Below, one piece after another: positions 10,013 to 18,852 of a DNA stretch of 64,000 nucleotides. The stretch's first letter is position 1; every line of letters starts with the position of its first letter. The notes under the pieces are model-generated. The model saw only the letters and a program-made list of their open reading frames with translations, was not told the origin of the DNA and searched no databases. Origin of the DNA: Lysinibacillus xylanilyticus (GTDB lineage Bacteria > Bacillota > Bacilli > Bacillales_A > Planococcaceae); assembly GCF_001183605.1 (NCBI RefSeq), contig NZ_LFXJ01000005.1:1116001-1180000 (forward strand). Reading direction: 5' to 3'. Position numbers and translations under genes: made by a program.

Positions 10013-10136
10013 TTATTTAAGCTCTTGATATATCTTGAAAGTAATTTTTTTTAATTAAATTTATTTAAGTAGATAATTATCGCAATCCTTATTGAAAACT
10101 TTACATATTATAAATTATGAAGGGAGGGGAATTACT

Positions 10137-10244
10137 ATGTCTGAGTACTACGGTAGTGGCACTGGATCAGCATTTGCGTTAATTGTTGTTCTATTCATTC
10201 TTTTAATTATTGTCGGCGCTACTTTCATGAATAAAGGTTATTAA
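10137..10244 (+). CDS. YjcZ-family small sporulation-type membrane peptide
   Basis: 35 residues: a short polar Ser/Tyr/Gly-rich N-terminus (MSEYYGSGTG), then one hydrophobic helix (about 12-29) of the ALIVVLFILLIIVG type that defines the YjcZ/SscA-like family of Bacillus micro-proteins. A strong AGGGAGGGG site lies 8 bp before the ATG. B. subtilis relatives are expressed during sporulation, and a membrane location is expected. A second intact copy lies at 60596 and a remnant lies just upstream. An intrinsic terminator follows at 10321. Confidence 0.85.
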   Translation: MSEYYGSGTGSAFALIVVLFILLIIVGATFMNKGY

Positions 10245-10320
10245 TACCTAACACCGCCTCTAATGCTCATAACTATTAGGATAAAACAAACTTATCCTTT
10301 CACTTCTATTTCATTACTAA

Positions 10321-10350
10321 GGGTCACAATCCTCCGGTGGCCTTTTTTTT
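10321..10350 (+). terminator. Intrinsic terminator after the YjcZ gene
   Basis: GGTCAC pairs with GTGGCC around an 8-nt loop and is followed by eight T. The same design follows the second YjcZ gene at 60790. Confidence 0.8.
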
Positions 10351-10403
10351 ATTTTCCACCTTTCAAAGCATAATAAAAAGCCACGCTAGTGACTTTTTAT
10401 TAT

Positions 10404-10640
10404 CTAAACTTTAGATTTTTTAGCTTCAAGAAATTTACTTGTGATTACTTTTTCAATGGATTCGTATTTAGAAATTATGGATGTTATTATTGTTAATTTA
10501 GGAACTGTAAAGTAAATAATTACTGCAGAAGTAATACCTATAAAAGCACCTACAAGAACATCTAATGGGTAATGAACTCCCACCCAAAGAGTCGAACATA
10601 CAAAATTGTATGTTCGACTCTTCAGATATTCCAGTTTCAA
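10404..10640 (-). pseudogene. PAP2-family phosphatase, C-terminal fragment
   Basis: Only the third PAP2 motif and the last helix survive: STLWVGVHYPLDVLVGAF corresponds to the SRxxxGxHxxxD block of undecaprenyl-diphosphatase/BcrC-type PAP2 enzymes, with its catalytic His and Asp. The K(x6)RP and PSGH motifs upstream are gone. The break lies in a 17-bp-stem inverted repeat (10587-10622) that replaces the upstream sequence. The 78-codon ORF has no ribosome-binding site and cannot be active. Confidence 0.75.
10587..10622. repeat. 17-bp perfect inverted repeat at the PAP2 break point
   Basis: Bases 10587-10603 are the exact complement of 10606-10622, separated by two bases. One arm is PAP2 coding sequence; the other is its mirror image. 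This is the pattern left by a fold-back (template-switch) event. Confidence 0.8.
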
Positions 10641-10935
<295 letters not shown>

Positions 10936-11277
10936 TTATGACATCGATATTCTTTTACATGCTATTTTTGCTGCTGGAATATCAACACCAGCACCAAGTG
11001 CTGCTTCTACTGATTCTCCCCAAGAACCACTGCTAGCCTTTATTTCGCTCCCTGCTGTCAAAACTCCCTCTGCTACAATTTTAACACAATCATAATAGTC
11101 TGGATTAGGATTACTTTCAAGATACTGTGCAGCTAATTCGTCTGCTTTCTTTTGTATTGAAAGTCGACCTTGTTCAGCCAATGAACTAAAAACACTCTCA
11201 GCTTGCCCACCAAAATGTACTATTTCGTCGTTAATGTCTTGACCAGTACGATGTATTTCTCCCATTTCAGATGACAT
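10936..11277 (-). CDS. Hypothetical small helical protein
   Basis: 113 residues from the ATG at 11277, chosen for a GGGAGGA site 7 bp upstream; an in-frame codon at 11292 is less likely. The protein is polar and predicted helical in its first 70 residues (DINDEIVHFGGQAESVFSSL and KKADELAAQYLES), then has a Gly/Ser-rich turn and an Ala-rich helix. It has no signal peptide and no membrane segment. I do not recognise the family. It has a clean ribosome-binding site and its own terminator, so it is probably a real, monocistronic gene. Confidence 0.6.
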   Translation of the reverse strand: MSSEMGEIHRTGQDINDEIVHFGGQAESVFSSLAEQGRLSIQKKADELAAQYLESNPNPDYYDCVKIVAEGVLTAGSEIKASSGSWGESVEAALGAGVDIPAAKIACKRISMS

Positions 11278-11400
11278 ATATAGTCCTCCCAATCCTTGAA
11301 ATTTGAACTTTTTAAGTTCACAAATATTTTATCCAACTGAGATTGGTCTTATCCATCAACAACTATTTCTTTTTGGTATATATATAAAATTTAACATGTT

Positions 11401-11446
11401 TGTCTGGATATTCTTGTCTCTGAATTTAGAAAAGAATGTCCAGACA
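11401..11446. repeat. Hairpin, 15-bp stem with one mismatch
   Basis: TGTCTGGATATTCTT at 11401-11415 pairs with 11432-11446 around 16 nt. It lies upstream of the gene at 10936 and is followed by a T-rich tract. Its role is unknown. Confidence 0.45.
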
Positions 11447-11526
11447 TATTCTAATTTTTACGATAATGGCATGATTTTGTACAGATAATATTTAATGATT
11501 AATACGATATTTGGAGGTTATATACT

Positions 11527-11625
11527 TGCTGCCATTGACGAATTTGTTTTGTATATTGAGTTTGAAAAAATTACTCGAAAAATACGGTTACAAGTTATGA
11601 ATACTATTTACAGCTCTTCTTAATC
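11527..11625 (+). repeat. Diverged repeat, copy 2 (partner 9302-9400)
   Basis: See 9302-9400. This copy has no open frame of useful length. It lies about 370 bp from the helicase terminator, and copy 1 lies a similar distance from the helicase-end duplicate. This suggests one duplication of roughly 600 bp. Confidence 0.6.
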
Positions 11626-11992
11626 TTATGGCAATAATCATAACTCAAATGCACTTATATAAGGGCTGAATTTGTTCTAAATCGTCCTTCATCAGTGTTG
11701 ACTTTGACTAAACCATAAAGATTCAAATGATTATCTTTCAAGGTGAGTTTCTTATTATTATATACTGCAATGTTCGTGTTTTATTTGAATAATGAAGTGT
11801 CCAGCTGATAGACTAATAGCACTTCTACTGTTCAAACACGAATTTTTAATTAGATTTACTACGAAATGGTTCGTGAATTTTAAGTGCTTTTTATTTTGGG
11901 CTATGAGAGCAATTGAGATAAGCGACTGTACATTTTATTGATTCTTGATGCGTCTCAGTTTTTTTAGTTGTAGAGCCTGAACTACTATAACA

Positions 11993-12023
11993 AAGCGTAT
12001 TCGAAAATATCCCGAATACGCTT
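11993..12023 (-). terminator. Helicase gene terminator
   Basis: An 11-bp perfect stem (AAGCGTATTCG and complement) with a 9-nt loop lies 3 bp after the stop codon on the minus strand. A degraded copy is present at about 9785-9815. Confidence 0.65.
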
Positions 12024-12026
12024 CAT

Positions 12027-14183
12027 TTAATCTTCCACCGCTTCTAAATAGCCTTGCTGTAAACATGTATCCGTCAAAAACTTCTTAATCCCCGAAGCAA
12101 ACGACAATTCAATCGTGCTACTCGTAACAGCTAATATTTCCCCTTCTCCAAAAATCATATGCTTTACTTTTGATCCAACGATTAGCGTTGACTCGGTTGT
12201 AATCGTCCGCTCATTACGGTACTGCTTCAGTTCTTTCCTCGGATTTTTGGGCGCTTTCTTTGGCAATTCCTGCGGTGAGACGATTTGTTTTAATTCCTTC
12301 ATGAAAATCGATGGCACTATGCTTGTTTTAAAGCGCTTATTATACGAAATTAATTCCAAATGGCGAATCGCACGCGTAATACCGACATAAAAGAGTCGCG
12401 CTTCTTCCTCGCTTTCTTCTTCCGACTCACTAGGTAAAATCCCTTCAATCAAGTCAATTAAATACACACGATCAAATTCCAAGCCTTTTGAACTGTGCAA
12501 CGTTGTCAGTGTAATTGCATTCAATTCATTTTTCGTATGAGACGAACGTGCTAAATTTTCAAGTTGCATTAAACGACCTGCAAATTCGGTCATTGTTGAC
12601 GTATGACGAGCAATTAAACCAAGTACGTCTACAATATCTAGTAAATTTTCATAATTAAAACCGAGTTTCTCACTCATATTTTTCAAAGAACGCTCATATC
12701 CAAAGTCGTAACGGATATGCTCTAGCATGGCTGTTGGCGTCGTTTTATCAAATTGAATGCTATCATACGTTTTGCGAATCCTCTTAATATATTCAGGCTG
12801 ATAATCCTTTAACTCAACATGCTCTAATAACTGTGTGAATACACACCCATCTGTTGGCACTTTCTGTAGTGCTTTCAATTGCGATGGTGTAATATAAGCA
12901 TTCATTTTTCTGTAAACTTTTTCAAATACCGTGATATTTTTTGTATTGTACGCTAGACGCATGAAGTTCATAATATCCTCCACGACCCAATGCGTGAAAA
13001 AGCGAATCGTGGAATCTTTCATATAGAAAGGCAAACCTGCTCTGTCAAGCGCGTCCATAAGCGGAATGGCTGACATATTATTTCTATATAAAATAGCCGT
13101 TGAGCCACGCTTAGACAGATTTTTCAACTGATCCACTAAATATTTGGCCTGTAAATTGTAATTCTCTAGGATTTTAAACGAGATTGACTCTGCTGCAGGA
13201 TTTTCCGTAAACATTTGTTTGTTATAACGCTCTTTATTACGCTGAATGAATATATTGGCTGGCTCTACAATCGAAGCAGATGAACGATAGTTTTGCGTCA
13301 TAAGTAAAACCTGCGCTTCCGGATATGTCTTTCGGAAATTCAACAAATAATCTGGCTCTGCACCGCGCCAGCTATAAATGGCCTGATCCTCATCCGCTAC
13401 GACGCATAAATTTTGATGGACTGCGACGAGCTTGGCGATTATTGCATGTTGAACGGGTGATGTATCCTGACTTTCATCAGTTAAATAATAATCGTAACGG
13501 CGTTGGTATTGCGCCAGCACATCTCGATCTTTCGTGAAAATATCATTCGCCATTAATAGCATATCGTCAAAATCAATTAACAAACGCTCACTACCTGCGC
13601 GTTTATATTCCTCATAACGTCGTAAAATCTCGACTTTTTTTGGCACCTTTACTTCTGCAATTTCCCATTCCTGTTCTGGCAGCATTTTATTTTTGATGAA
13701 CGTTATGTACGTCAGTAGCTCGTCTAACTGATCTTCGGTAATTTTTGAGCCATTTACTTGTTCAAAAATCTCTCGAAGCACTCCCTTTTTTGAAATAACA
13801 CCAGGCTTGTCCGATTCTTCAATGATGCCGTACGAAATGACCTGACGATCAAGTGTCTGCCGTACAACTTGAAATGCTAAACTATGAATCGTCGAAAAAT
13901 CAACCGGTGGCAAATGCGGGAAAAACTTTGCAAAACGTGCCTTCATATCAACTGCCGATGCCTTACTAAACGTGACAGCCTTTATGCGAGAAGGTTTCAC
14001 ACCAAGCTCCTCAATCATATAGCCAATACGCATAATAATCGTCGTCGTTTTTCCTGAACCGGGAGATGCCAATAGTAACAGCGGGCCATTCGTTTGCAAC
14101 ACCGCCTGCGTTTGCACATCATTCAGACGAACGCCAAGTGAACGCTCCTTTTCCTCAAAATACGCTTTTTGCGCTACATTCAT
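12027..14183 (-). CDS. UvrD/PcrA-like superfamily I DNA helicase
   Basis: 718 residues, a full-length SF1A helicase. Motifs in order: Q-motif region LNDVQTQAV (about 20-28), Walker A ASPGSGKTT (39-47), motif Ia FSKASA, DESQD Walker B (236-240), motif III VVADEDQAIYSWRGAEP (261-277), motif IV QNYRSS (297-302), TLHSSKGLEF motif V and ARLFYVGITRA motif VI. The last 50 residues (GSKVKHMIFGEGEI) resemble the Tudor-like tail of PcrA. It unwinds DNA 3' to 5' with ATP in the cytosol. It looks closer to B. subtilis YjcD than to the essential PcrA, because it is isolated from ligA and pcrB. The ATG at 14183 fits. The 3' end is duplicated at 9821. Confidence 0.85.
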   Translation of the reverse strand: MNVAQKAYFEEKERSLGVRLNDVQTQAVLQTNGPLLLLASPGSGKTTTIIMRIGYMIEELGVKPSRIKAVTFSKASAVDMKARFAKFFPHLPPVDFSTIHSLAFQVVRQTLDRQVISYGIIEESDKPGVISKKGVLREIFEQVNGSKITEDQLDELLTYITFIKNKMLPEQEWEIAEVKVPKKVEILRRYEEYKRAGSERLLIDFDDMLLMANDIFTKDRDVLAQYQRRYDYYLTDESQDTSPVQHAIIAKLVAVHQNLCVVADEDQAIYSWRGAEPDYLLNFRKTYPEAQVLLMTQNYRSSASIVEPANIFIQRNKERYNKQMFTENPAAESISFKILENYNLQAKYLVDQLKNLSKRGSTAILYRNNMSAIPLMDALDRAGLPFYMKDSTIRFFTHWVVEDIMNFMRLAYNTKNITVFEKVYRKMNAYITPSQLKALQKVPTDGCVFTQLLEHVELKDYQPEYIKRIRKTYDSIQFDKTTPTAMLEHIRYDFGYERSLKNMSEKLGFNYENLLDIVDVLGLIARHTSTMTEFAGRLMQLENLARSSHTKNELNAITLTTLHSSKGLEFDRVYLIDLIEGILPSESEEESEEEARLFYVGITRAIRHLELISYNKRFKTSIVPSIFMKELKQIVSPQELPKKAPKNPRKELKQYRNERTITTESTLIVGSKVKHMIFGEGEILAVTSSTIELSFASGIKKFLTDTCLQQGYLEAVED

Positions 14184-14586
14184 ATAAATCGCTCCGTTCT
14201 AAAAAATCTATTTGTTATTATACCAAATGATGAGGATTCATCCGAGGGAAAGCAGCACAATTATAAAGCAAAGAAAGGATAAATGTAAGCGGTAAATAGC
14301 GCCCACCTGTTGTTCAGGGGACGCTATTGTTATCATAATTTAAATGATTATTTTATTGTATCTTAAAATTAGTCAGAATCTTATCTGATCTGGGCATGAG
14401 CGAATCTAACGCTGTGTGTCCTGTACATCGATTGATGGTAATTGCTCTAGCGAATAGCTATTCTACAACTCAATATTGATCAAAGTTTTTGTCCTAAGTA
14501 ACTAAAATGGTGACATACATTCATCTGCCCCACATATGAGATTTTATACATAAGTCCATTGCACTTATCTGATCAAGAAACTTAGT
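14184..14586. other. Intergenic with one hairpin
   Basis: No gene seen. A stem of AATAGCG and its complement (14295-14328) encloses a second, imperfect CACCTG/CAGGGG stem. It lacks a T run. Confidence 0.45.
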
Positions 14587-15084
14587 TCATTGGGCTTCCT
14601 CGTCGGCCGAGGGACCGTAGATGCCTGGCACCGAAATATCAAGTAGGCGCAAGTATACCCCGAGCTGCGCTCGATGATGGATCATGTGGTTTAATCCGAA
14701 GGTGCGGAATGCCGTCGCTCGCGGCTCTCGGCGGATGATATGGTCACCATGGCGTAGCGTCCATTCTTCGCCAAGCGTATTTTCGTCACATTCGGCGAGC
14801 AACTTTTCAAACTTGCCGACGTTTGCGTCAAACTCATCCATTACGTCAGATCGTTTTTCCAAAGGTTCCCGTCGCAGCGGAACGGTCGAAAGATCAAACT
14901 CCGCGAACTGAAAAATCGCGATTTGCCAGTTCAGCAGGTTGATTAGGTGTGTGGCCAGCCCGCCGAGTGTCATTGATTTCTCATGTGGCCTCCATGACAT
15001 ATGCTCCTCGGGCAAGCGTTCGAGAATGCGACGCGTAGTTGCCAATTCATAAGTTGCGTCACCGACAATCAATTGTTTAACCAT
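14587..15084 (-). CDS. DinB-family metal-binding protein (GC-rich, probably imported)
   Basis: 165 residues of the DinB four-helix bundle. The metal-binding histidines are visible: H46 in LATHLINLL, and H133 and H137 in NHMIHHRAQLG. Some relatives are thiol-dependent S-transferases (bacillithiol transferases); the substrate here is unknown. A GGAGGAGAGG ribosome-binding site precedes the ATG. By eye the gene is clearly richer in G+C (roughly 55%) than its neighbours and uses codons such as CTC, CGC and GCG that are rare nearby. That points to recent horizontal transfer. It is monocistronic. Confidence 0.8.
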   Translation of the reverse strand: MVKQLIVGDATYELATTRRILERLPEEHMSWRPHEKSMTLGGLATHLINLLNWQIAIFQFAEFDLSTVPLRREPLEKRSDVMDEFDANVGKFEKLLAECDENTLGEEWTLRHGDHIIRREPRATAFRTFGLNHMIHHRAQLGVYLRLLDISVPGIYGPSADEEAQ

Positions 15085-15253
15085 AATATTCCTCTCCTCC
15101 TTATGGTTAGCATACTATAAATTCCATTCGAGTAGAAAGCTCTCTATTATTTGGCGTGGAAGTTTGGCTATTTTGAACACAACCAATCACGTCTTGCAAT
15201 GCGGAATGAGTTAATGTTTATGTTTAAATTATTAATAACCACATTCTTATCTA

Positions 15254-15307
15254 AATAATGAAGTCGTTGCACGAGAGTTCATCTCTTAGCGCAACGACTT
15301 CATTATT
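15254..15307. repeat. 17-bp perfect hairpin
   Basis: AATAATGAAGTCGTTGC (15254-15270) pairs exactly with 15291-15307, and an inner AGAG/CTCT stem extends it. It may be a terminator of a lost gene or an element end. Confidence 0.5.
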
Positions 15308-16012
15308 TGTTAAATTTGTTGAATGTATTTGATGTTGTATATCTTCTAGCCATTTCGAATACAATAATTGTTTCGTTATCAAGCTTTTGATTAATGATAG
15401 TTGGTTGCCAAGAGCTAACTATCGCTAATCATTTATCCTATTCCCTTTTATTTGTACAATACTTTTACAATTACGGGATAAGAATTTGCATACCATTTCG
15501 AGTTAACGGCATTAGCACCAGCAAAATCTATCTAAAATATTTACAGGTGTTTAAAGCTTAGATAATTTAGAATAAATGTAATTAAAATATGTCTTTTCTA
15601 TCCTTGTCTTATAATTTCAATTAATATCACTTCCACTTTTTGGTTTACTTTTATTTGAAGTTCGAGCATCCTTGACACTTTCTCTAATACATTACGATAT
15701 TCTTGAGAATATGTAGGGTATAATGATTCTTGCCTTTCTAAATTTTGATATACAACTAAAATGTTATTATGTAAAGCCACCAATTGGTTATACTTATTAA
15801 CATTAGAATTCTTATCTGTATTTATTGTAGGATCATTAACATAAATAAAAATGTTTTTCCCTGCTGTGTTTATATTGCTTTGTTTAAAATCAATCTTTAT
15901 TGTTATGCAATATTTCGCAAGTTTGCAGTTTAATGTTTATTTCACCCTTATTTTTAACAATTAAATGTTGACTCTATTGAAATTCCATTTACTAATTTTT
16001 ACAATGAAAATA

Positions 16013-16078
16013 ACGCTGTGAGAGTAATCGAGATTCACTAACACGTACCGTTGCCCATCTCGATCGCTCTCACAGCGT
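16013..16078. repeat. Two-tier hairpin
   Basis: A 12-bp outer stem (ACGCTGTGAGAG and complement) and a 6-bp inner stem (CGAGAT/ATCTCG) are separated by matching 4-nt gaps. It lies immediately next to a classical terminator. Function unknown. Confidence 0.5.
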
Positions 16079-16110
16079 AAAAAAAGCCTTCCATTTTTTA
16101 CGGAAGGCTT
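16079..16110 (-). terminator. Intrinsic terminator (minus strand)
   Basis: AAGCCTTCC pairs with GGAAGGCTT around a 9-nt loop and is followed, on the minus strand, by seven T. It terminates transcription coming through the two pseudogenes at 16148-16731. Confidence 0.75.
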
Positions 16111-16147
16111 GAAAACAAATGGTCACTACTGCAATTTTTATAATTTA

Positions 16148-16392
16148 CTAAAAGATTGTTATGGCATGCTGAATTAAGTTCGATAAATTTTTAACTCCTT
16201 CAGGTACTAAATGAACGTCACGCCATCAGGTTCGAAATATTCCGAATGATTAGTCGTTGCGGAATGCCAATCAATTAATGTGATATTATCGTACATCCTT
16301 TACATCTCTTTCCCAAAACGTGGTTCTCGTGTATTTACTAAATAAATATTGGCATTCGAGAAAGCCCCAATAGACCCGTCATGTGCCACGAT
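16148..16392 (-). pseudogene. OatA-like acyltransferase, SGNH-domain 3' remnant
   Basis: The minus strand encodes, in broken frames, the end of the SGNH domain of OatA-type peptidoglycan or surface O-acetyltransferases: HDGSIGAFSNANIYLVNTRE, then after a stop YDNITLIDWHSATTNHSEYF with EPDGV (the catalytic D-x-H region, here with His replaced), then VPEGVKNLSNLIQHAI. At least two disruptions separate these blocks, and the acyltransferase membrane domain is absent. Confidence 0.7.
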
Positions 16393-16396
16393 CCTT

Positions 16397-16731
16397 TTAA
16401 AATTTTTTAAACGAAGGTTTCCATTCTGACAAATCCTGATAAACAAATGTTATATTGTCACATATTTTATCTGCAACTTCGTACATATGTTTTATATCAT
16501 TGGCCGTAAATAATATATATCCTTTGCGCCCAGTACTGTCTACAATAGTTGGTATGGTGTCGCCCTCTTTTACTAATAGATCAATTAATACGATCTCGGA
16601 TATGTTAGCTAACCCTTCATACTTGATTTCTTTTAAGCAACCTCATAATACACCCCTGTTTTTTCATCTAATGTCTGTACCACCTAAAAATTCAAAACCT
16701 GTTATAAAAGCGCTTTTAGTTCCAAAATGAA
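16397..16731 (-). pseudogene. Frameshifted small gene of unknown family
   Basis: A 70-codon frame (LANISEIVLIDLLVKEGDT to a terminal DLSEWKPSFKKF, stop at 16397) is preceded in the same frame by FITGFEFLGGTDIR. The middle (VVQTLDEKTGVYYEV) is in another frame, so two compensating shifts or one rearrangement broke it. I do not recognise the family. The intact protein would be about 110 residues and soluble. Confidence 0.5.
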
Positions 16732-16756
16732 GACTTGATGATTACTATTTATAACG

Positions 16757-17575
16757 CTACGGTTCGAAACCCTTCTGGCTAATGAAAAGTTCATCTTCCG
16801 AAAAATACTGCCGCATTCGTTTATATACCATTTGATAGACGGATGGATCATACCATTCTTCCATTTCCAAATTTCTATATAACGCTTGTAAGCCCATCTT
16901 GTGTGTTCGTTTACCACCACTGCCGTCCCCCATAAAATAATCGTCAATACATACTCGGTTAACCAAGGGACGCAATATTTCTGCAAATCGCTCGCTACTT
17001 GGTAATACAGGTGCGATGGCAACCTGTGCAGGAATACCGGATTCAGCAAGCAGTTGGAGTGTTTTAAGCCTTGCTGGAATAGGAGGAGCATAGGGCGTAA
17101 AATGCTTGCGAATATCTTCCCTATCAGTCTCTACTGTCATACTTACCCGAACTTTATCTTTAAAATGTTGTAGCAAATCGATATCTCGACTTACAAGTGG
17201 GCTTCTAGTCTGTACAAATAAAAAGTCAGGGGGATCTTCTACCATAACTTCTAGTAAAGATCGCGTCACTTTTTCCTTATGCTCTATTGGTTGATACGGG
17301 TCTGTACTTGATGACATAAAAATGGTTACATTCCCTTTGGCTTTGGCGCGATGGAGCTCCTTTTTTAATAAACTGGCAGCACCGTTTTTAACATCGACCC
17401 AATTTCCCCATTCTCCTTCTCGAAAAAGAGCTACAGGCATTTCGCGTACATAACAATAGGAGCACCCAAATGAACAGCCTGTATAAGGATTTAGTGAATG
17501 AGTATATCCAGAAAGAAAGCCAGTCCCTTTATTCAGAATGGTTTTCGGACTTTTATAGAATAAATCACTTTTCAT
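16757..17575 (-). CDS. Radical SAM protein, SPL-like (Rv2578c-type)
   Basis: 272 residues from the ATG at 17575, chosen for a GGAG site 8 bp upstream; a start at 17629 would overlap adaB. The N-terminal block NPYTGCSFGCSYCY carries the CxxxCxxC iron-sulfur motif (C34, C38, C41) of radical SAM enzymes. MSSSTDPYQPIE, VQTRSPLVSRDIDLL and VSMTVETDRED are typical of the spore-photoproduct-lyase-like SPL family. True SplB repairs thymine dimers in spores; this shorter group has no proven substrate. It is the third gene of an adaA-adaB operon (19 bp after adaB), so a role in repairing alkylated or otherwise damaged nucleic acid is a reasonable inference. Confidence 0.75.
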   Translation of the reverse strand: MKSDLFYKSPKTILNKGTGFLSGYTHSLNPYTGCSFGCSYCYVREMPVALFREGEWGNWVDVKNGAASLLKKELHRAKAKGNVTIFMSSSTDPYQPIEHKEKVTRSLLEVMVEDPPDFLFVQTRSPLVSRDIDLLQHFKDKVRVSMTVETDREDIRKHFTPYAPPIPARLKTLQLLAESGIPAQVAIAPVLPSSERFAEILRPLVNRVCIDDYFMGDGSGGKRTHKMGLQALYRNLEMEEWYDPSVYQMVYKRMRQYFSEDELFISQKGFEP

Positions 17576-17594
17576 GACGGAAACTCCATTCAAT

Positions 17595-18140
17595 TTACGG
17601 CAATAATAAATCATTGCTAGATGATGCATGCTTTTCTAGATCCAGGAGCAGTGACTTCATTTCTAATCCCCCCCGATAGCCAGTTAATGAGCCATTCTTT
17701 CCTATTACACGATGGCACGGTACGGTAATTAATACCGGATTAGCCCCAATAGCCGCACCTATAGCACGGACAGCTGCTGGTTTATTAATATCATTTGCAA
17801 TGTCGGAGTAAGATTTGGTCTGTCCATAAGGAATTTCACAAAGTGCATTCCAGACTGCTTGCTGAAATTGTGTACCTACGTATTCAAATGGAACAGTAAA
17901 GGTTTTTCGCTTTCCTTCGAGATACTGAGTGATTTCAACAACATAGAGTTCAAGTTTTTCATCATCTTCAACAAGAGGACTTCCTGGAAAGCGTTTTTTA
18001 GCCCATTCGAACAATTCCTCGAATGGTTTGTTCTGTGAACCTACAAACACAAGCCCCTTTGAGCTTGATGCAATATAAAAATTCCAATCCTTAAACTTTA
18101 GTAAAGTCCAATAAAGGGTTGGTTTAATCTTTGTTTCCAT
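17595..18140 (-). CDS. adaB: Methylated-DNA-protein cysteine methyltransferase
   Basis: 181 residues. The C-terminal domain carries the active-site PCHRV (C142), the GANPVLITVP lead-in, a VWNALCEIPYGQTKSYSDIA helix-turn-helix and the closing GYRGGLEMKSLLL. These transfer methyl from O6-methylguanine to the cysteine in a suicide reaction. The N-terminal half (about 1-85) is the variable ribonuclease-H-like domain. It overlaps the adaA stop by 17 bp, so translation is probably coupled. The arrangement equals the adaAB operon of B. subtilis. Induction by alkylation through AdaA is expected. Confidence 0.88.
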   Translation of the reverse strand: METKIKPTLYWTLLKFKDWNFYIASSSKGLVFVGSQNKPFEELFEWAKKRFPGSPLVEDDEKLELYVVEITQYLEGKRKTFTVPFEYVGTQFQQAVWNALCEIPYGQTKSYSDIANDINKPAAVRAIGAAIGANPVLITVPCHRVIGKNGSLTGYRGGLEMKSLLLDLEKHASSSNDLLLP

Positions 18141-18762
18141 TGTTCTTTTCCTCCATTTTAATCATTTGACGAAATTGTGCTGGTGTCTGTCCAGTTTTCT
18201 TTTTAAATAAAGTAATAAAATAAGCCACGTTAGCCATACCCACACATATGGCGATATCTCCAATCGCTTTATTTGTCTGAATCAAATACCTTTTAGCTAC
18301 GTGTACTCTAACTTGTTGAATATACTCAACCGGCGTGATGCCTTTAATCTTTTTAAATGTTCGATGCATATGATACGGACTCCCATGACAAATATTTGCT
18401 AACGATTCCAGCGTTAATTTTTCTGTAAAATTTTTATCAATGTATTCCGTAATTACATCAACCCACTCGCTATCAGGCAGATTTTCATTAGTGGGCTTGC
18501 AACGTTTACAAGGGCGAAAATTTGCGCGTAGAGCTTGTTCTGCGTTTGGAAAAATGCATACATTTTCTTTTTTCGGAACGCGTGATTTACAGGATGGTTT
18601 ACAAAATATCCCTGTCGACTTTACAGCGTAGAAAAATTGATTATTGTACGCTGTATCATTATTTATAATTGCTTGCCACTTTTCATCTGTTATCATTTCC
18701 ACATCATTCGAAACGCTATGATCATAGCTCTCTATATGTCCGTTATTGATACTATCTGGCAT
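18124..18762 (-). CDS. adaA: AdaA methylphosphotriester methyltransferase and transcriptional activator
   Basis: 212 residues. The N-terminal Ada zinc domain holds C54, C58, C85 and C88 (GIFCKPSCKSR and RPCKRCKP). C54 is the expected methyl acceptor from DNA phosphotriesters. An AraC-type double helix-turn-helix follows (about 105-200), ending with FKKKTGQTPAQFR. Methylated AdaA activates its own operon and alkylation-repair genes. An AGGAGAGGTGAG site precedes the ATG. The motif AATAGCAAGATA lies 63 bp upstream (18825-18836) and recurs between the 2OG-oxygenase and alkA genes, making it a candidate operator. Confidence 0.88.
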   Translation of the reverse strand: MPDSINNGHIESYDHSVSNDVEMITDEKWQAIINNDTAYNNQFFYAVKSTGIFCKPSCKSRVPKKENVCIFPNAEQALRANFRPCKRCKPTNENLPDSEWVDVITEYIDKNFTEKLTLESLANICHGSPYHMHRTFKKIKGITPVEYIQQVRVHVAKRYLIQTNKAIGDIAICVGMANVAYFITLFKKKTGQTPAQFRQMIKMEEKNNGNKD

Positions 18763-18824
18763 TTATCTCACCTCTCCTTACAATATACTACCTATAATTT
18801 CAGAATGTACAATTCTGGGAATGG

Positions 18825-18836
18825 AATAGCAAGATA
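18825..18836. promoter_or_regulatory. Candidate AdaA operator, copy 1
   Basis: AATAGCAAGATA occurs here, upstream of adaA, and again at 19800-19811 between the 2OG-oxygenase gene and alkA. A partial inverted repeat (CAGAAT/ATTCTG, 18801-18817) lies between it and adaA. Operator function is inferred from position only. Confidence 0.5.
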
Positions 18837-18852
18837 TTGAAGTTTAATTTTT

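Larger units (their letters stand above)
9039..10136. other. Rearranged stretch holding gene fragments
   Basis: An ORF at 9067-9360 (97 codons, TTG start, no clear ribosome-binding site) is unrecognised. Its last 100 bp are repeated at 11527. Further right, a duplicated helicase 3' end (9821-9936) runs directly into a YjcZ remnant (9932-9980). No intact gene is supported. Confidence 0.5.
11278..12026. other. Intergenic, repeat and hairpins only
   Basis: Holds a 15-bp imperfect hairpin (11401-11446), repeat copy 2 (11527-11625) and the helicase terminator (11993-12023). A short plus-strand ORF at 11303-11488 has no coding features and is rejected. Confidence 0.5.
15085..16147. other. Long gene-poor stretch
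   Basis: No convincing intact gene. It holds a 17-bp perfect hairpin (15254-15307), a 61-codon minus-strand ORF at 15598-15783 with a GTG start but no ribosome-binding site, a two-tier hairpin (16013-16078) and a minus-strand terminator (16079-16110). Confidence 0.5.

Noticed and set aside
12027..14183. Essential PcrA helicase
   Set aside because: Not next to pcrB/ligA and diverges from PcrA; a YjcD-like helicase fits better.
15598..15783. 61-codon minus-strand ORF
   Set aside because: GTG start, no ribosome-binding site, no family; low-complexity helical composition could be chance.
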